From assembly GCA_021779655.1 (NCBI GenBank), contig JAJYAF010000019.1, positions 1 through 13,849 of the forward strand: a stretch of 13,849 nt of DNA. The letters are read 5' to 3'. This document shows positions 1 through 7,149 of the stretch, piece after piece. This DNA is from Pseudomonadota bacterium. Its GTDB lineage: Bacteria > Pseudomonadota > Alphaproteobacteria > Acetobacterales > Acetobacteraceae. The first letter of the stretch is position 1. Each line of letters opens with the position of its first letter. The notes under the pieces are model-generated. The model did no database searches. It was not told the DNA's origin and saw nothing but the letters and a program-made list of their open reading frames with translations. The translations under genes were made by a program, and so were the position numbers.

Positions 1-355
1 CGAACACCTCGATCAGCGCCTCGAAATGCGCGCGCCCCACGAAGGCCTGGGCCTCCCGGGCGAAGCCGATCGGCGCGCCCATCTCCTTCGCGCAGGCGGC
101 GGCGATGTCATCGAAGCGCTTGTTGTACTGATTGAGGCATTCCTTCAGCAGTTCCAGCCGCTCTTTTTGGGTAGTGCGGGCAAAGCCGGGGAAAGCGGCG
201 CGCGCCGCCGCCACCGCCTTGTCCACATCCGCCGCGCCGCCGCCGGAAATCTCGCTGAACGGCTCTTCCGTGGCCGGATCGATGACCGGAATCCGCCCTG
301 GGTTCACCGGATCGACCCAGCGGCCATCGATATAGAATTGCAGGTTATGAGACAT
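1..355 (-). CDS. Aldehyde dehydrogenase, N-terminal part (cut by window edge)
   Basis: The minus strand reads 118 codons from an ATG at 355 with no stop before the window edge. The product begins MSHNLQFYIDGRWVDP, continues with a VIDPATEEPFSEISGG stretch and a KEMGAPIGFAREAQ stretch. This is the N-terminal part of the NAD(P)-dependent aldehyde dehydrogenase superfamily (cofactor-binding half). The catalytic Cys and Glu lie outside the window, so substrate cannot be judged. The start is well supported: AGGAGAG sits about 8 nt upstream of ATG on the minus strand. The gene is divergent from the J-domain gene at 451, leaving a 95-bp shared control region. Family assignment is confident; subfamily is unknown. 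Confidence 0.9.
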   Translation of the reverse strand, partial: MSHNLQFYIDGRWVDPVNPGRIPVIDPATEEPFSEISGGGAADVDKAVAAARAAFPGFARTTQKERLELLKECLNQYNKRFDDIAAACAKEMGAPIGFAREAQAFVGRAHFEALIEVF

Positions 356-450
356 GCCAGGCTCTCCTGTATGCGTGAGGCCGGCACCACATTGCCGGTT
401 GCTCCAATCCGAAAAATCCTTAACTCACAGGCATCATTATCGAGGATTCG

Positions 451-1377
451 ATGGCCGAAGATCCATATAAAGTTCTGGGGGTGGCGAAGGACGCCTCGCC
501 CGAGGATATCCGCAAAGCCTACCGCAAGCTGGCGAAGCAGCATCATCCCGATCTTAACCCGGGCAACAAGGCGGCGGAGGAAAAATTCAAGGCGGTTTCC
601 GCCGCCAACGAACTGCTTTCCGACCCGGAGAAGCGGGCGCGCTACGATCGCGGGGAAATCGACGCGACGGGCGCGGAAAAGCCGCCGCAGCAGTCCTGGC
701 GGCATTACGCGGATCACGAGCCGGGCCGCCGCTACGCCTATTCCGGGGGCGGTCCGGGATTCGAGGGTGAGGATTTCGAGGATCTTTTCTCGACCGTCTT
801 TCAGAACCGCGGCGCCGGCGGCACGCAGCCACGGCGCGGGCGCGATAACCACTACACGCTGATGGCGGATTTCCTGGATGCGGTGAACGGCGCGCAAAAG
901 CGCCTCACCTTGCCGGACGGGCAGGTGCTGGACGTGAAAATCCCGCCCGGAACCTCGGATGGCGACATCCTGCGCCTGCGCGGCCGTGGCCAGCCGGGGC
1001 GCAACAACGGCCCGGCCGGCGACGCGCTGATCGAGATCGGCGTGGCGCCGCATAGATTCTTCCGCCGGGAAGGGCAGGATATCCGGCTCGATCTTCCGGT
1101 GACCGTGGCGGAGGCGGTGCTGGGCGGCAAGATCACCGTGCCGACGCCGGGCGGCCACGTGGCCATGACCGTGAAGCCGCATTCCGACACCGGAACCGAG
1201 CTGCGCCTGAAGGGCCGCGGCGTGCCGGCCCATGGCGGTCGGCCCGCCGGCGACCTCTATGTCCGGCTGCAGGTCGTGACCGGCCCGGTGGATGAGGAAT
1301 TCGAGAAATTTCTCCGCGACTGGAAACCGGGCCGCAGATTCGATCCACGCCGCGAAATGACAGGAGGAACCCCATGA
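451..1377 (+). CDS. cbpA: CbpA-like DnaJ family co-chaperone (J domain, no zinc finger)
   Basis: This 308-residue protein is a cytoplasmic J-domain co-chaperone that stimulates the ATPase of DnaK and delivers clients to it. The J domain occupies about residues 3-67 and holds the essential HPD tripeptide at 32-34. A Gly-rich linker with [19 protein letters not shown] follows, then the DnaJ C-terminal substrate-binding domains from about residue 134 ([15 protein letters not shown]) to the end. No CxxCxGxG zinc-finger repeats are present, which separates it from DnaJ itself and fits the CbpA/class II type. The ATG has GAGGA about 4 nt upstream. The stop overlaps the next gene in an ATGATGA context, and that next gene is a CbpM-like partner, which strongly supports the CbpA assignment. 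Orthology to E. coli cbpA by name is likely but not proven. Confidence 0.92.
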   Translation: MAEDPYKVLGVAKDASPEDIRKAYRKLAKQHHPDLNPGNKAAEEKFKAVSAANELLSDPEKRARYDRGEIDATGAEKPPQQSWRHYADHEPGRRYAYSGGGPGFEGEDFEDLFSTVFQNRGAGGTQPRRGRDNHYTLMADFLDAVNGAQKRLTLPDGQVLDVKIPPGTSDGDILRLRGRGQPGRNNGPAGDALIEIGVAPHRFFRREGQDIRLDLPVTVAEAVLGGKITVPTPGGHVAMTVKPHSDTGTELRLKGRGVPAHGGRPAGDLYVRLQVVTGPVDEEFEKFLRDWKPGRRFDPRREMTGGTP

Positions 1378-1706
1378 TGATCACGGTGGACGCCCTGCTC
1401 GTCGCCATCGAAAGGCTCGACCGCGCCGACCTGGAGCGCTGGATCGCCAATGACTGGGTCCGTCCGGAGGGCGGTCCCGGCCATTATCTGTTCCGGGACA
1501 TCGACGTGGCGCGGGTCCGCCTGATCGTGGAGCTGCGCGAGGCGCTGGAGATCAACGAGCCGGCGCTGCCCGCGGTTCTGCAACTGATCGACCAGCTCTA
1601 TGCGCTGCGCCGGCGCATGCGCGCGTTCAACGCGGCGCTCGACGACGTATTGCCGGCGGAAACCCGCACGCGGCTGGCAGAGCGCCTGCGGGATGCCGGT
1701 TCCTGA
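1374..1706 (+). CDS. cbpM: CbpM-like chaperone modulator (MerR-like HTH)
   Basis: This 110-residue protein resembles CbpM, which binds the J domain of CbpA and blocks its stimulation of DnaK. Its N-terminal half ([21 protein letters not shown] then [19 protein letters not shown]) has the winged MerR-like helix-turn-helix pattern of that family. The C-terminal half is helical ([21 protein letters not shown]). Two adjacent ATG codons, at 1374 and 1377, are possible starts; AGGAGG at 1362-1367 is 6 nt or 9 nt upstream respectively. The gene overlaps the end of the upstream cbpA-like gene, so translation is probably coupled, giving co-production of chaperone and inhibitor. It lacks the metal- or drug-binding C-terminal domain of true MerR regulators. 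Confidence 0.88.
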   Translation: MMITVDALLVAIERLDRADLERWIANDWVRPEGGPGHYLFRDIDVARVRLIVELREALEINEPALPAVLQLIDQLYALRRRMRAFNAALDDVLPAETRTRLAERLRDAGS

Positions 1707-1749
1707 ACCGGGCGGGCGGAAGGCGCGGGCCGGGGGAGGGCGCGGGAGA

Positions 1750-2496
1750 TTGAGCAGGCAACGGGCGGATATGCTGCTGGTCGCGCGCGGCCTGGCCGAG
1801 AGCCGGGCGAAGGCGCAGGCGCTGATCATGGCGGGGCAGGTATTCTCCGGCCATGCGCGGATCGCCAAGCCGGGAGAAATGCTGGCCGGGACCTGCGACT
1901 TGTCGGTCCGTGGGGCGGAGCACCCCTGGGTCTCGCGCGGCGGGATCAAGCTCGCGCACGGGCTCGCGCATTTCGGGCTGTCGGCCGAGGGTCGCGTATG
2001 CCTCGATATCGGCGCATCCACCGGCGGGTTCACCGATGTGCTTCTCCAGGGCGGGGCCAGCCTCGTGCACGCGGTGGATGTGGGCCATGGCCAGCTCGCC
2101 TGGAAGCTGCGCAACGATCCGCGCGTGCGGGTGCATGAAAAAACCAACGCCCGGTATCTGACGGCGGAAATCGTGCCGCCGCCGGTGGATGCGCTGGTCT
2201 GCGATGCAAGCTTCATCGGCCTGCGCACCGTGCTGCCCGCGGCGCTCGCGCTTTGCGGCCCCGATGCCTTCGCCATCGCGCTGATCAAGCCGCAATTCGA
2301 GGCGGGGCCGCGGCAGGTGGGCAAAGGCGGCGTGGTGCGCGATGCCGCGGTGCATGAGGCGGTCTGCGCCACGATCGAAACCTGGTGGGCCGGCCTGCCG
2401 GGCTGGCGCGTCGCGGGCATCACCCCCAGCCCGATCACCGGACCGGGGGGCAACCGCGAATTCCTGATCGCGGCGGTCCGCGCGCCGCTATCCTGA
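1750..2496 (+). CDS. tlyA: TlyA family rRNA 2'-O-methyltransferase (S4 domain + FtsJ-like domain)
   Basis: The product has an N-terminal S4 RNA-binding domain (RADMLLVARGLAESRAKAQALIMAGQV) followed by an FtsJ-type SAM-dependent methyltransferase domain. The TlyA family 2'-O-methylates rRNA, and older annotations call it hemolysin. Visible features are SRGGIKL, the SAM-binding loop LDIGASTGGFTDVLLQGGA, CDASF, IKPQFE and NREFL. These supply the K-D-K-E tetrad expected of this fold. I chose the TTG at 1750 because family members begin just before the S4 domain and a GGGGGAGG purine run lies about 10 nt upstream. An ATG at 1693, in the same frame and overlapping cbpM, would add 19 residues of low-complexity sequence. 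With TTG the protein has 248 residues, normal for the family. It probably shares the cbpA-cbpM transcript. Confidence 0.88.
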   Translation: MSRQRADMLLVARGLAESRAKAQALIMAGQVFSGHARIAKPGEMLAGTCDLSVRGAEHPWVSRGGIKLAHGLAHFGLSAEGRVCLDIGASTGGFTDVLLQGGASLVHAVDVGHGQLAWKLRNDPRVRVHEKTNARYLTAEIVPPPVDALVCDASFIGLRTVLPAALALCGPDAFAIALIKPQFEAGPRQVGKGGVVRDAAVHEAVCATIETWWAGLPGWRVAGITPSPITGPGGNREFLIAAVRAPLS

Positions 2497-2498
2497 GC

Positions 2499-2513
2499 GG
2501 ATTCCCTGAATCC
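2499..2513 (+). terminator. Short hairpin just after tlyA (possible weak terminator)
   Basis: GGATTC, a CCT loop and GAATCC form a perfect 6-bp stem 2 nt after the tlyA stop codon. There is no following T-run, so this may be only an mRNA 3'-end-stabilising hairpin or a weak terminator. Confidence 0.3.
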
Positions 2514-2515
2514 CG

Positions 2516-2541
2516 CCTCGGAATCCAGCCTCGGAATCCAC
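2516..2541. repeat. 13-bp tandem repeat, two copies plus a partial third
   Basis: CCTCGGAATCCAG (2516-2528) is followed by CCTCGGAATCCAC (2529-2541), then a truncated copy CCTCGG. It lies between tlyA and the CHRD gene, just upstream of that gene's predicted promoter. No function is evident. Confidence 0.7.
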
Positions 2542-2560
2542 CCTCGGGCACGAGGAGAGT

Positions 2561-2588
2561 TTGAATACGCCCACCCCGATCCTATATC
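2561..2588 (+). promoter_or_regulatory. Predicted sigma-70-type promoter of the CHRD gene
   Basis: TTGAAT (2561-2566, 4/6 to TTGACA) and TATATC (2583-2588, 4/6 to TATAAT) are separated by 16 nt. They sit about 40 bp before the ATG at 2627. If right, an upstream start at the TTG at 2561 is excluded. The call rests on eye matching only. Confidence 0.35.
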
Positions 2589-2626
2589 CCGTTCTCGACG
2601 GCAAAACCATCAACGGGAGAAACACC

Positions 2627-3058
2627 ATGCGGTTCCAGATTCCCCTCGCCATGCCGGCGGCCGCCCTGCTTGCGCTCGCCCCTCTCGGCTCGGCCGCTTA
2701 CGCGAAAACCGTGGATTTCAGCGGCCATTTCAAAGCGGAGGGCACGGCGACGACCAGCCCCACGGGAGAGGTGCGGGGCACCTTGAACACCAAGACCGGC
2801 CTGGTGACCTACACGATCACCTATTCCGGCCTCTCCGGTCCCGTGGTCGCGGCGCATTTCCATGGCCCCGCCGCCCAGGGCGTAACCGCTCCGGTCCTGC
2901 TCCCCATCCCGGGTCCCTATAGCAGCGGGATGCATGGCGAGCTGAAAGCCGACGCGGCGACCGAGAAGGCGATGCTGCGGGATAGGACCTATGTGAACCT
3001 GCACACGCAGAAATACCCCATGGGCGAGGCCCGGGCGCAGGTAAAAATCGCCTCCTGA
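2627..3058 (+). CDS. Secreted CHRD-domain protein
   Basis: The 143-residue product has a clear Sec signal peptide (MRFQIPLAMPAAALLALAPL... with AYA-KT as probable cleavage after residue 26). A single CHRD domain follows, originally defined in chordin and common in bacterial exported proteins of unknown role. Diagnostic stretches are VVAAHFHGPAAQG (about residue 75 on) and YVNLHTQKYPMGEARAQV near the C-terminus. It is probably a soluble periplasmic or secreted beta-rich protein. The ATG at 2627 has GGGAGA about 6 nt upstream and gives the signal peptide at the very N-terminus. An in-frame TTG at 2561 would add 22 residues before the signal peptide and is disfavoured. The gene stands alone, so its neighbours give no clue to function. 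Confidence 0.85.
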   Translation: MRFQIPLAMPAAALLALAPLGSAAYAKTVDFSGHFKAEGTATTSPTGEVRGTLNTKTGLVTYTITYSGLSGPVVAAHFHGPAAQGVTAPVLLPIPGPYSSGMHGELKADAATEKAMLRDRTYVNLHTQKYPMGEARAQVKIAS

Positions 3059-3073
3059 CATCGCGCCCGCCAG

Positions 3074-3120
3074 GCTTGGCGCTGGCTTGGCTTGGCGCTG
3101 GCTTGGCTTGGCGCTGGCGG
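3074..3120. repeat. 16-bp tandem repeat, about three copies, flanked by 7-bp inverted arms
   Basis: The unit GCTTGGCGCTGGCTTG occurs at 3074-3089 and 3090-3105, with a third, truncated copy at 3106-3120. The array starts 16 bp after the CHRD stop codon. CCGCCAG (3067-3073) and CTGGCGG (3114-3120) are perfect complements that bracket the array. No protein use is likely. Confidence 0.8.
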
Positions 3121-3185
3121 ATCGGCTAAACGCAAGAATTCGGTAACTCGCGCCGAGCTTTCAGCGAAGCGTTAATTGCCCGCAT

Positions 3186-3216
3186 CTTAGAGCGTGGTTC
3201 ACGATCGCTCTCTAAG
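3186..3216. repeat. Nested palindrome upstream of tonB (operator- or REP-like)
   Basis: CTTAGAG (3186-3192) pairs perfectly with CTCTAAG (3210-3216). Inside, CGTG (3193-3196) and CACG (3200-3203) form a second small stem around GTT. The element is about 39 bp before the TonB GTG start. It could be an operator, an mRNA leader structure or an intergenic REP-type palindrome; only one copy is visible here. Confidence 0.45.
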
Positions 3217-3254
3217 GCTTTCATGCGCGCGGGCGCGCCGCGCGGGAGAAGTTC

Positions 3255-4121
3255 GTGGCGGAGGCGGAATTTGCGTTGCGGGCGGAATGCCGGCGGAAGC
3301 CCGCCGGCGCCGCGCGCGGGCGGGATGCGGAGGATGCAGCGGCTGGCCTGGCGCTGGCGGCGCTGCTGCATGCGGCGATCTTGGCGGCGCTGATTTACGC
3401 GCCGCCGCCGCCCCTGCCGCCCGCGCCGGAGCGCGCCGCCGTCTCGCTCATCGTTTTGCCGCCGGCGGCGAGCGGAACGCCTCCAGCGGTGCGGCCGGCG
3501 CCCACGCCGCAGCCGGTGCCGGTCAGGCCCGCGTCGCGGGTCGGGCTGGCGGGGGCGATTCCGCTGCCCAGGGCGGTTTTGCCGCATCCGCCGGCCCGCC
3601 AGGGCGCAACCCCCGCTCCCTCCGCCGCGATTCCGCGCCCGCCTTCTCCTTTGCGCCCGCCTTCTCCTTTGCGCCCGCCTTCCTCTTTGGGCCCGCCCGC
3701 GCCGCCCGAGCCAGGCGGGGCTGAAACCCTGGGCGAGAGTGGAACCCTGGGCGAGAGTGGAGCCCTGGGCAAGACTGAAACGCTGGCGCCGCCGCGCAGC
3801 CCGCCGGCGCAGGAAGGGTTCAGCGCGGCGGCGCCCTTATCCGGCCCCGTCAACCCGCCGCCGCAATATCCCCAAGCGGCCATCGACCATGGCGAGCAGG
3901 GCAGCGTGCTGCTCTCCATTCATGTGCTGGCAGACGGGCGTGCCGATTTCGTGGCCGTCACACAAGGCTCGGGCTACCGGGTTCTCGATCAGGCGGCCGC
4001 GGATGCGGTATCGCGCTGGCGCTTCCGGCCGGCCATGCTGGATGGCAAGCCGGTGGTGCAGGTGATTCCCTTTTGGATTCACTTCGACCTGAAAACCGGC
4101 AGTGCCGCCGCCGGTCAGTAG
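3255..4121 (+). CDS. tonB: TonB family energy-transducer protein
   Basis: TonB-family proteins span the periplasm and pass inner-membrane energy to outer-membrane TonB-dependent transporters. The 288-residue product has a short cytoplasmic N-terminus, one membrane anchor at about residues 30-49 (GLALAALLHAAILAALIYAP) and a long Pro/Ala-rich linker. The TonB C-terminal domain spans about residues 197-282 (NPPPQYPQAAIDHGEQGSVLL, then AVSRWRFRPAMLDGKPVVQ). The GTG start at 3255 has GGGAGA 5 nt upstream. The linker contains two blocks of 6-residue repeats, RPPSPL and GTLGES types. No exbB or exbD is nearby, so it must use ExbBD encoded elsewhere. Its last 7 bp overlap the end of the convergent TadG-like gene. 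The family call is confident; the partner receptor is unknown. Confidence 0.9.
   Translation: MAEAEFALRAECRRKPAGAARGRDAEDAAAGLALAALLHAAILAALIYAPPPPLPPAPERAAVSLIVLPPAASGTPPAVRPAPTPQPVPVRPASRVGLAGAIPLPRAVLPHPPARQGATPAPSAAIPRPPSPLRPPSPLRPPSSLGPPAPPEPGGAETLGESGTLGESGALGKTETLAPPRSPPAQEGFSAAAPLSGPVNPPPQYPQAAIDHGEQGSVLLSIHVLADGRADFVAVTQGSGYRVLDQAAADAVSRWRFRPAMLDGKPVVQVIPFWIHFDLKTGSAAAGQ
3636..3689 (+). repeat. 18-bp tandem repeat in TonB linker (RPPSPL x3)
   Basis: Three consecutive 18-bp units, at 3636-3653, 3654-3671 and 3672-3689, encode RPPSPL, RPPSPL and RPPSSL. The first two are identical at DNA level. Unit length is a multiple of three, so copy-number change would keep the frame. Confidence 0.85.
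3723..3776 (+). repeat. Second 18-bp tandem repeat in TonB linker (xxLGES x3)
   Basis: Units at 3723-3740, 3741-3758 and 3759-3776 encode ETLGES, GTLGES and GALGKT, and a partial fourth (ETL) follows. It lies 33 bp after the proline repeat block and is also in frame. Confidence 0.85.
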
Positions 4122-6349
4122 ATCAGCGCCGGCGGTCCGGACGTGCCGGGGCTGCCCGGCGTTGGACAGGTGAACTCCGTCACCGCGTTGTCATAGCCGA
4201 GATCGTCGTTATACCGGGGCGGTATCGACCAGGCGCCCATATCGTTCCACAGCAGCACGAAATTGGGCGGCGGGTTGGAATTGCACAGAACCGCGCCGTA
4301 TTCGGGGTTTTCCACCGGATCGATCGGCATGACGGGCGAATCGTTATTGGGTTGGTCGGCGGAGGGCAGCAGGCTGCCGTCAATCCCGTTGGCCTGGGGG
4401 TTGTAGCACTGGTGCGAGGTATCCTCCGGCGGATAGTAATTGGTGCCGTAGCCCGGAGGTTCGGTAACGGTATAGGGCCCCGTGCCCGAAATGGAGACGG
4501 TACTGGGCACATAGTTGGGCGCGTTGCTGTTGCCGATACCGTCATAAACCGGCGTGATTCCGTAAAGCGGGAAGGTCTGGGAGGAGATGATGTCGGAAGC
4601 ATTCCCGGTGGCTCCGGTGGCGAACGCGCCGGGATTGACCTCATAGGTGTAATAATTCGGCATGTCCGGCACCCCTCCGCTTGAGGGTACAGAGGTGCCC
4701 AGCGGCTGGATCAGGAAGGCGCAGTTGCTGTACGCGGCGCCCTGGGTGCTGTTCTGCGTCGCGGTAATGCCGGTCGCGCTGCCGTTCAGATGGGTGGCCG
4801 TACAGTTCGTTACGGCGGAGCCGCCCGGGTTTTCGGATGCGCCGCCCGGGTCCATCTGCTTGTTGTTGGGCGGGCTCCAGCCCCACCAGGGATTGTCGGC
4901 GGTTGGCGTGCGGTTGCCGTCGGCGCTGCTGGTGGCCGGTGTGCAACCGGCGATGGCGGGCGGGTAGATGCCGCCGGCGGCGGTATAGGTGGCGTCGGGG
5001 TAATAGGTGGAATAAACCGGCACGTTACTGGCGGTTGGGAACCCGCTGGCATTGGCGACCGGGCTGTAGCCGGCCGGCAGGCTGGCCGGGGTGAACGTGG
5101 TGGTGGCCGCGATATTGGTGTGTGTGGTCGGCCATTGCGGGCAGATGGCGCGTACGGTCACGGTGGCGCTGCCGGCCGTGATCGACACCGGTGGCCCCAG
5201 AAAAGGCAGCAGCGCATGGTTGGTGCCGTGCGTCGGCGGGTAGCCCAGGATCTCCCAGGCGCTGGAATAGATGTTGATGCTGTCCTGGTAAGGCACGATA
5301 TCGCTGGCGGCACTCGCGTTCGGATAGGCGATGATCGAGCCATAGAGGTTATGCGCCGGGCATTCGCCATAAAGCGTGGTGCGGTTCAGCACTTTGCCGG
5401 TGGCGTAATATTGCGTGGTAGAGCCGTTGGTAACGTAAATCTCGTGGGTGTAGTGGGTCGGGCTGCCGGTGGTGGAGGATGCCCCGGTCGCCGGATTGAA
5501 GCTTGTGTTGTCGAGATCGCTGGTGCCCGAGGTAATGGTGCCCCCGGTGAAATTGACGAAGGTGAAGCTGATCGGATCGCCCGCCTGAAAACTGATCGAG
5601 CCGGTGCCGCTGCCCCCGGCGTTTTTCCCGATCAGCACGTAATTGCAGGTGGAAACGCCATTTGGCGCCGGCGTGGCGGGGACGTACTGGATCGGCCCGT
5701 AGCTGCTGTTGCTGCAATTCGAATTGGGTGGCGGCACATTGTTGTATTCCGCGTTCCCGGCGGCATCCTGCGGCACCGCATAGGCATAGATGGCCGAGAG
5801 ATCGCTCCCATAGCCCACGCCCACATGATGAAAATTGCCGGCGGCCACGGTATTGGTTCCGGTGCTCTGCGCCGCGGAAACCACGTTCAGCACATCGTTC
5901 GGGATCAGAAACCCGAGCAGGGAATTGCGCAGCGTGGCCTGCCCGGTGACTTCCACGCAATAGATCGTGGAAGCCGGGCATTTCGATGAAGCGCCGTTGG
6001 TTGGGCTGGTGGTGCCGCAGGTGACATTGGCGGCGCCTCCCGGATTGCAAAGCGTGCCGACGCCGCCGGAAACGGCAGCGTAGCCGGTCAGCGACGCGAT
6101 CGAGGTGTTGAAGACGGTATGTGCCACGTTGTAGGCGGATGTTCCGTCCTGGTCGGTCTGGAATGCGCCGGCGCCGGCCAGTGCTGCGCTGTCCGCCGCG
6201 AATTGCAGTTGCGCCCGGGCGGCGGCGATGCGCGAAAAATCCACCGCCGCGCCAGCGGCGATGATCATCGGCACGGTGGAAAGCGCGACGATCAGCGCGG
6301 TGGCCGCCCGGCGGGTTTTGAGGAATTCGCGGCACAGTTCGAAAATCAT
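4115..6349 (-). CDS. TadG-like pilus assembly / pseudopilin protein, large extracellular part
   Basis: The 744-residue product begins with a short basic cytoplasmic segment and one hydrophobic helix (TALIVALSTVPMIIAAGAAVDFSRI), then ARAQLQFAADSAALAGAGAF. This is the signature N-terminus of TadG-like proteins. The remaining ~680 residues are rich in Asn, Ser, Thr, Gly, Pro and Tyr. They contain 14 cysteines by eye count, suggesting an exported disulfide-bonded domain. I see no DxSxS-type von Willebrand A motif, which many TadG proteins carry. The start ATG (6349-6347) overlaps the stop of the upstream TadE-like frame as ATGA and has no good ribosome site, implying translational coupling. It is the last gene of a three-gene operon. 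The 3' end overlaps convergent tonB by 7 bp. Confidence 0.8.
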   Translation of the reverse strand: MIFELCREFLKTRRAATALIVALSTVPMIIAAGAAVDFSRIAAARAQLQFAADSAALAGAGAFQTDQDGTSAYNVAHTVFNTSIASLTGYAAVSGGVGTLCNPGGAANVTCGTTSPTNGASSKCPASTIYCVEVTGQATLRNSLLGFLIPNDVLNVVSAAQSTGTNTVAAGNFHHVGVGYGSDLSAIYAYAVPQDAAGNAEYNNVPPPNSNCSNSSYGPIQYVPATPAPNGVSTCNYVLIGKNAGGSGTGSISFQAGDPISFTFVNFTGGTITSGTSDLDNTSFNPATGASSTTGSPTHYTHEIYVTNGSTTQYYATGKVLNRTTLYGECPAHNLYGSIIAYPNASAASDIVPYQDSINIYSSAWEILGYPPTHGTNHALLPFLGPPVSITAGSATVTVRAICPQWPTTHTNIAATTTFTPASLPAGYSPVANASGFPTASNVPVYSTYYPDATYTAAGGIYPPAIAGCTPATSSADGNRTPTADNPWWGWSPPNNKQMDPGGASENPGGSAVTNCTATHLNGSATGITATQNSTQGAAYSNCAFLIQPLGTSVPSSGGVPDMPNYYTYEVNPGAFATGATGNASDIISSQTFPLYGITPVYDGIGNSNAPNYVPSTVSISGTGPYTVTEPPGYGTNYYPPEDTSHQCYNPQANGIDGSLLPSADQPNNDSPVMPIDPVENPEYGAVLCNSNPPPNFVLLWNDMGAWSIPPRYNDDLGYDNAVTEFTCPTPGSPGTSGPPALIY

Positions 6350-7149
6350 GCGCTATACGCCGTAATTGGTGTTGCAGCCGGTGCCGGAGCAGGAAAATTC
6401 CAGCGTCGAGGACGGGGCGGTGTCGTGCCGGGATTCGTCACATTTGTTATCGTCGCGTAACGCCAGCGGGAGATCGCGGTTTGCGTGAGTGTCTGGGCGG
6501 AGGTGAGAATCAGGCCGATCAGCCCGGGATATCGCAGCGTGGCGCGCACGATGATGATATTGTCGCCGATTTTGTGCAGCAGCGCCGTGCTTCCCCCATT
6601 GCCGACCGCGATCGTCCGCGCGCCGGAGGCCCCGTTCACCCCGATGTTCTGCGTGCCGGTGGGCGTGCAATCGCTGCCCACATCCACTTCCCATTCGTCA
6701 TAGCTCGCCGTCGCCACTTCCGTTACGCTCGCGACAGCGATGCTCAGGCCGAGCGGCGGAAAAGGCTGCAACCCGTCCACCGCCCCGGTGCACAAATCGG
6801 AAAGGCTTGGCGAATTCGGGCCGGACAGGGTCGTTGGCACCGGCGCGTGCGCGGGGATGGCGCCCAGGTTATTCACCTGCGCGACCTCCTGGTTTGCCAC
6901 CATCTGGGCATAATTGCCGGCCAGCGTGTTGAGCTTCTGCTCGGTCCGGTAGAGCAGCATGATCTCCAATGTGCCGAAGACCAGCAGCAGCAGCATCGGC
7001 GCGCAGATCGCGAATTCCACCGCCGCGATGCCACGCCGGCTGACGGCAAGCCGCCACAGCACCATCTGCCTCAGCCAGGAGAACAAAGCGAGCCTGTTTT
7101 CCGCGGCGGCGCGCCGGAACAGCCGCCGCTTGCGGGGCAGGCGGGTCAC
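6346..7149 (-). CDS. TadE-like minor pseudopilin (second in operon), 3' end possibly frame-shifted
   Basis: This 267-residue protein has a basic N-terminus, then the TadE signature SRRGIAAVEFAICAPMLLLLVFGTLEIMLLY. The G/IAAVEF stretch, with Glu at +5, matches the prepilin-peptidase site of Tad pseudopilins. A roughly 200-residue exported part follows. I chose the GTG at 7149 because it overlaps the upstream stop as GTGA, typical of coupled operon genes. An in-frame ATG at 7065 is the alternative and would shorten the N-terminus by 28 residues. The last ~24 codons in this frame (PPRPRRWNFPAPAPAATPIT...) have poor codon usage. The adjacent frame reads SSTLEFSCSGTGCNTNYGV and stops at 6353, so a frame break near 6420 is suspected. 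The protein probably acts in the envelope with the other two operon products. Confidence 0.75.
   Translation of the reverse strand: MTRLPRKRRLFRRAAAENRLALFSWLRQMVLWRLAVSRRGIAAVEFAICAPMLLLLVFGTLEIMLLYRTEQKLNTLAGNYAQMVANQEVAQVNNLGAIPAHAPVPTTLSGPNSPSLSDLCTGAVDGLQPFPPLGLSIAVASVTEVATASYDEWEVDVGSDCTPTGTQNIGVNGASGARTIAVGNGGSTALLHKIGDNIIIVRATLRYPGLIGLILTSAQTLTQTAISRWRYATITNVTNPGTTPPRPRRWNFPAPAPAATPITAYSA

Noticed and set aside
1257..2453. 398-codon minus-strand open frame across cbpA/cbpM/tlyA
   Set aside because: It crosses three plus-strand genes with recognisable families and shows no domain of its own.
3074..3120. CRISPR or attachment-site array after the CHRD gene
   Set aside because: The 16-bp units are contiguous with no unique spacers, and no cas, integrase or recombinase gene is nearby.
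4790..5989. 399-codon plus-strand open frame inside the TadG-like gene
   Set aside because: Composition is Gly/Arg/Val-rich without motifs, while the minus-strand frame has a TadG N-terminus and operon overlap. Treated as a shadow.
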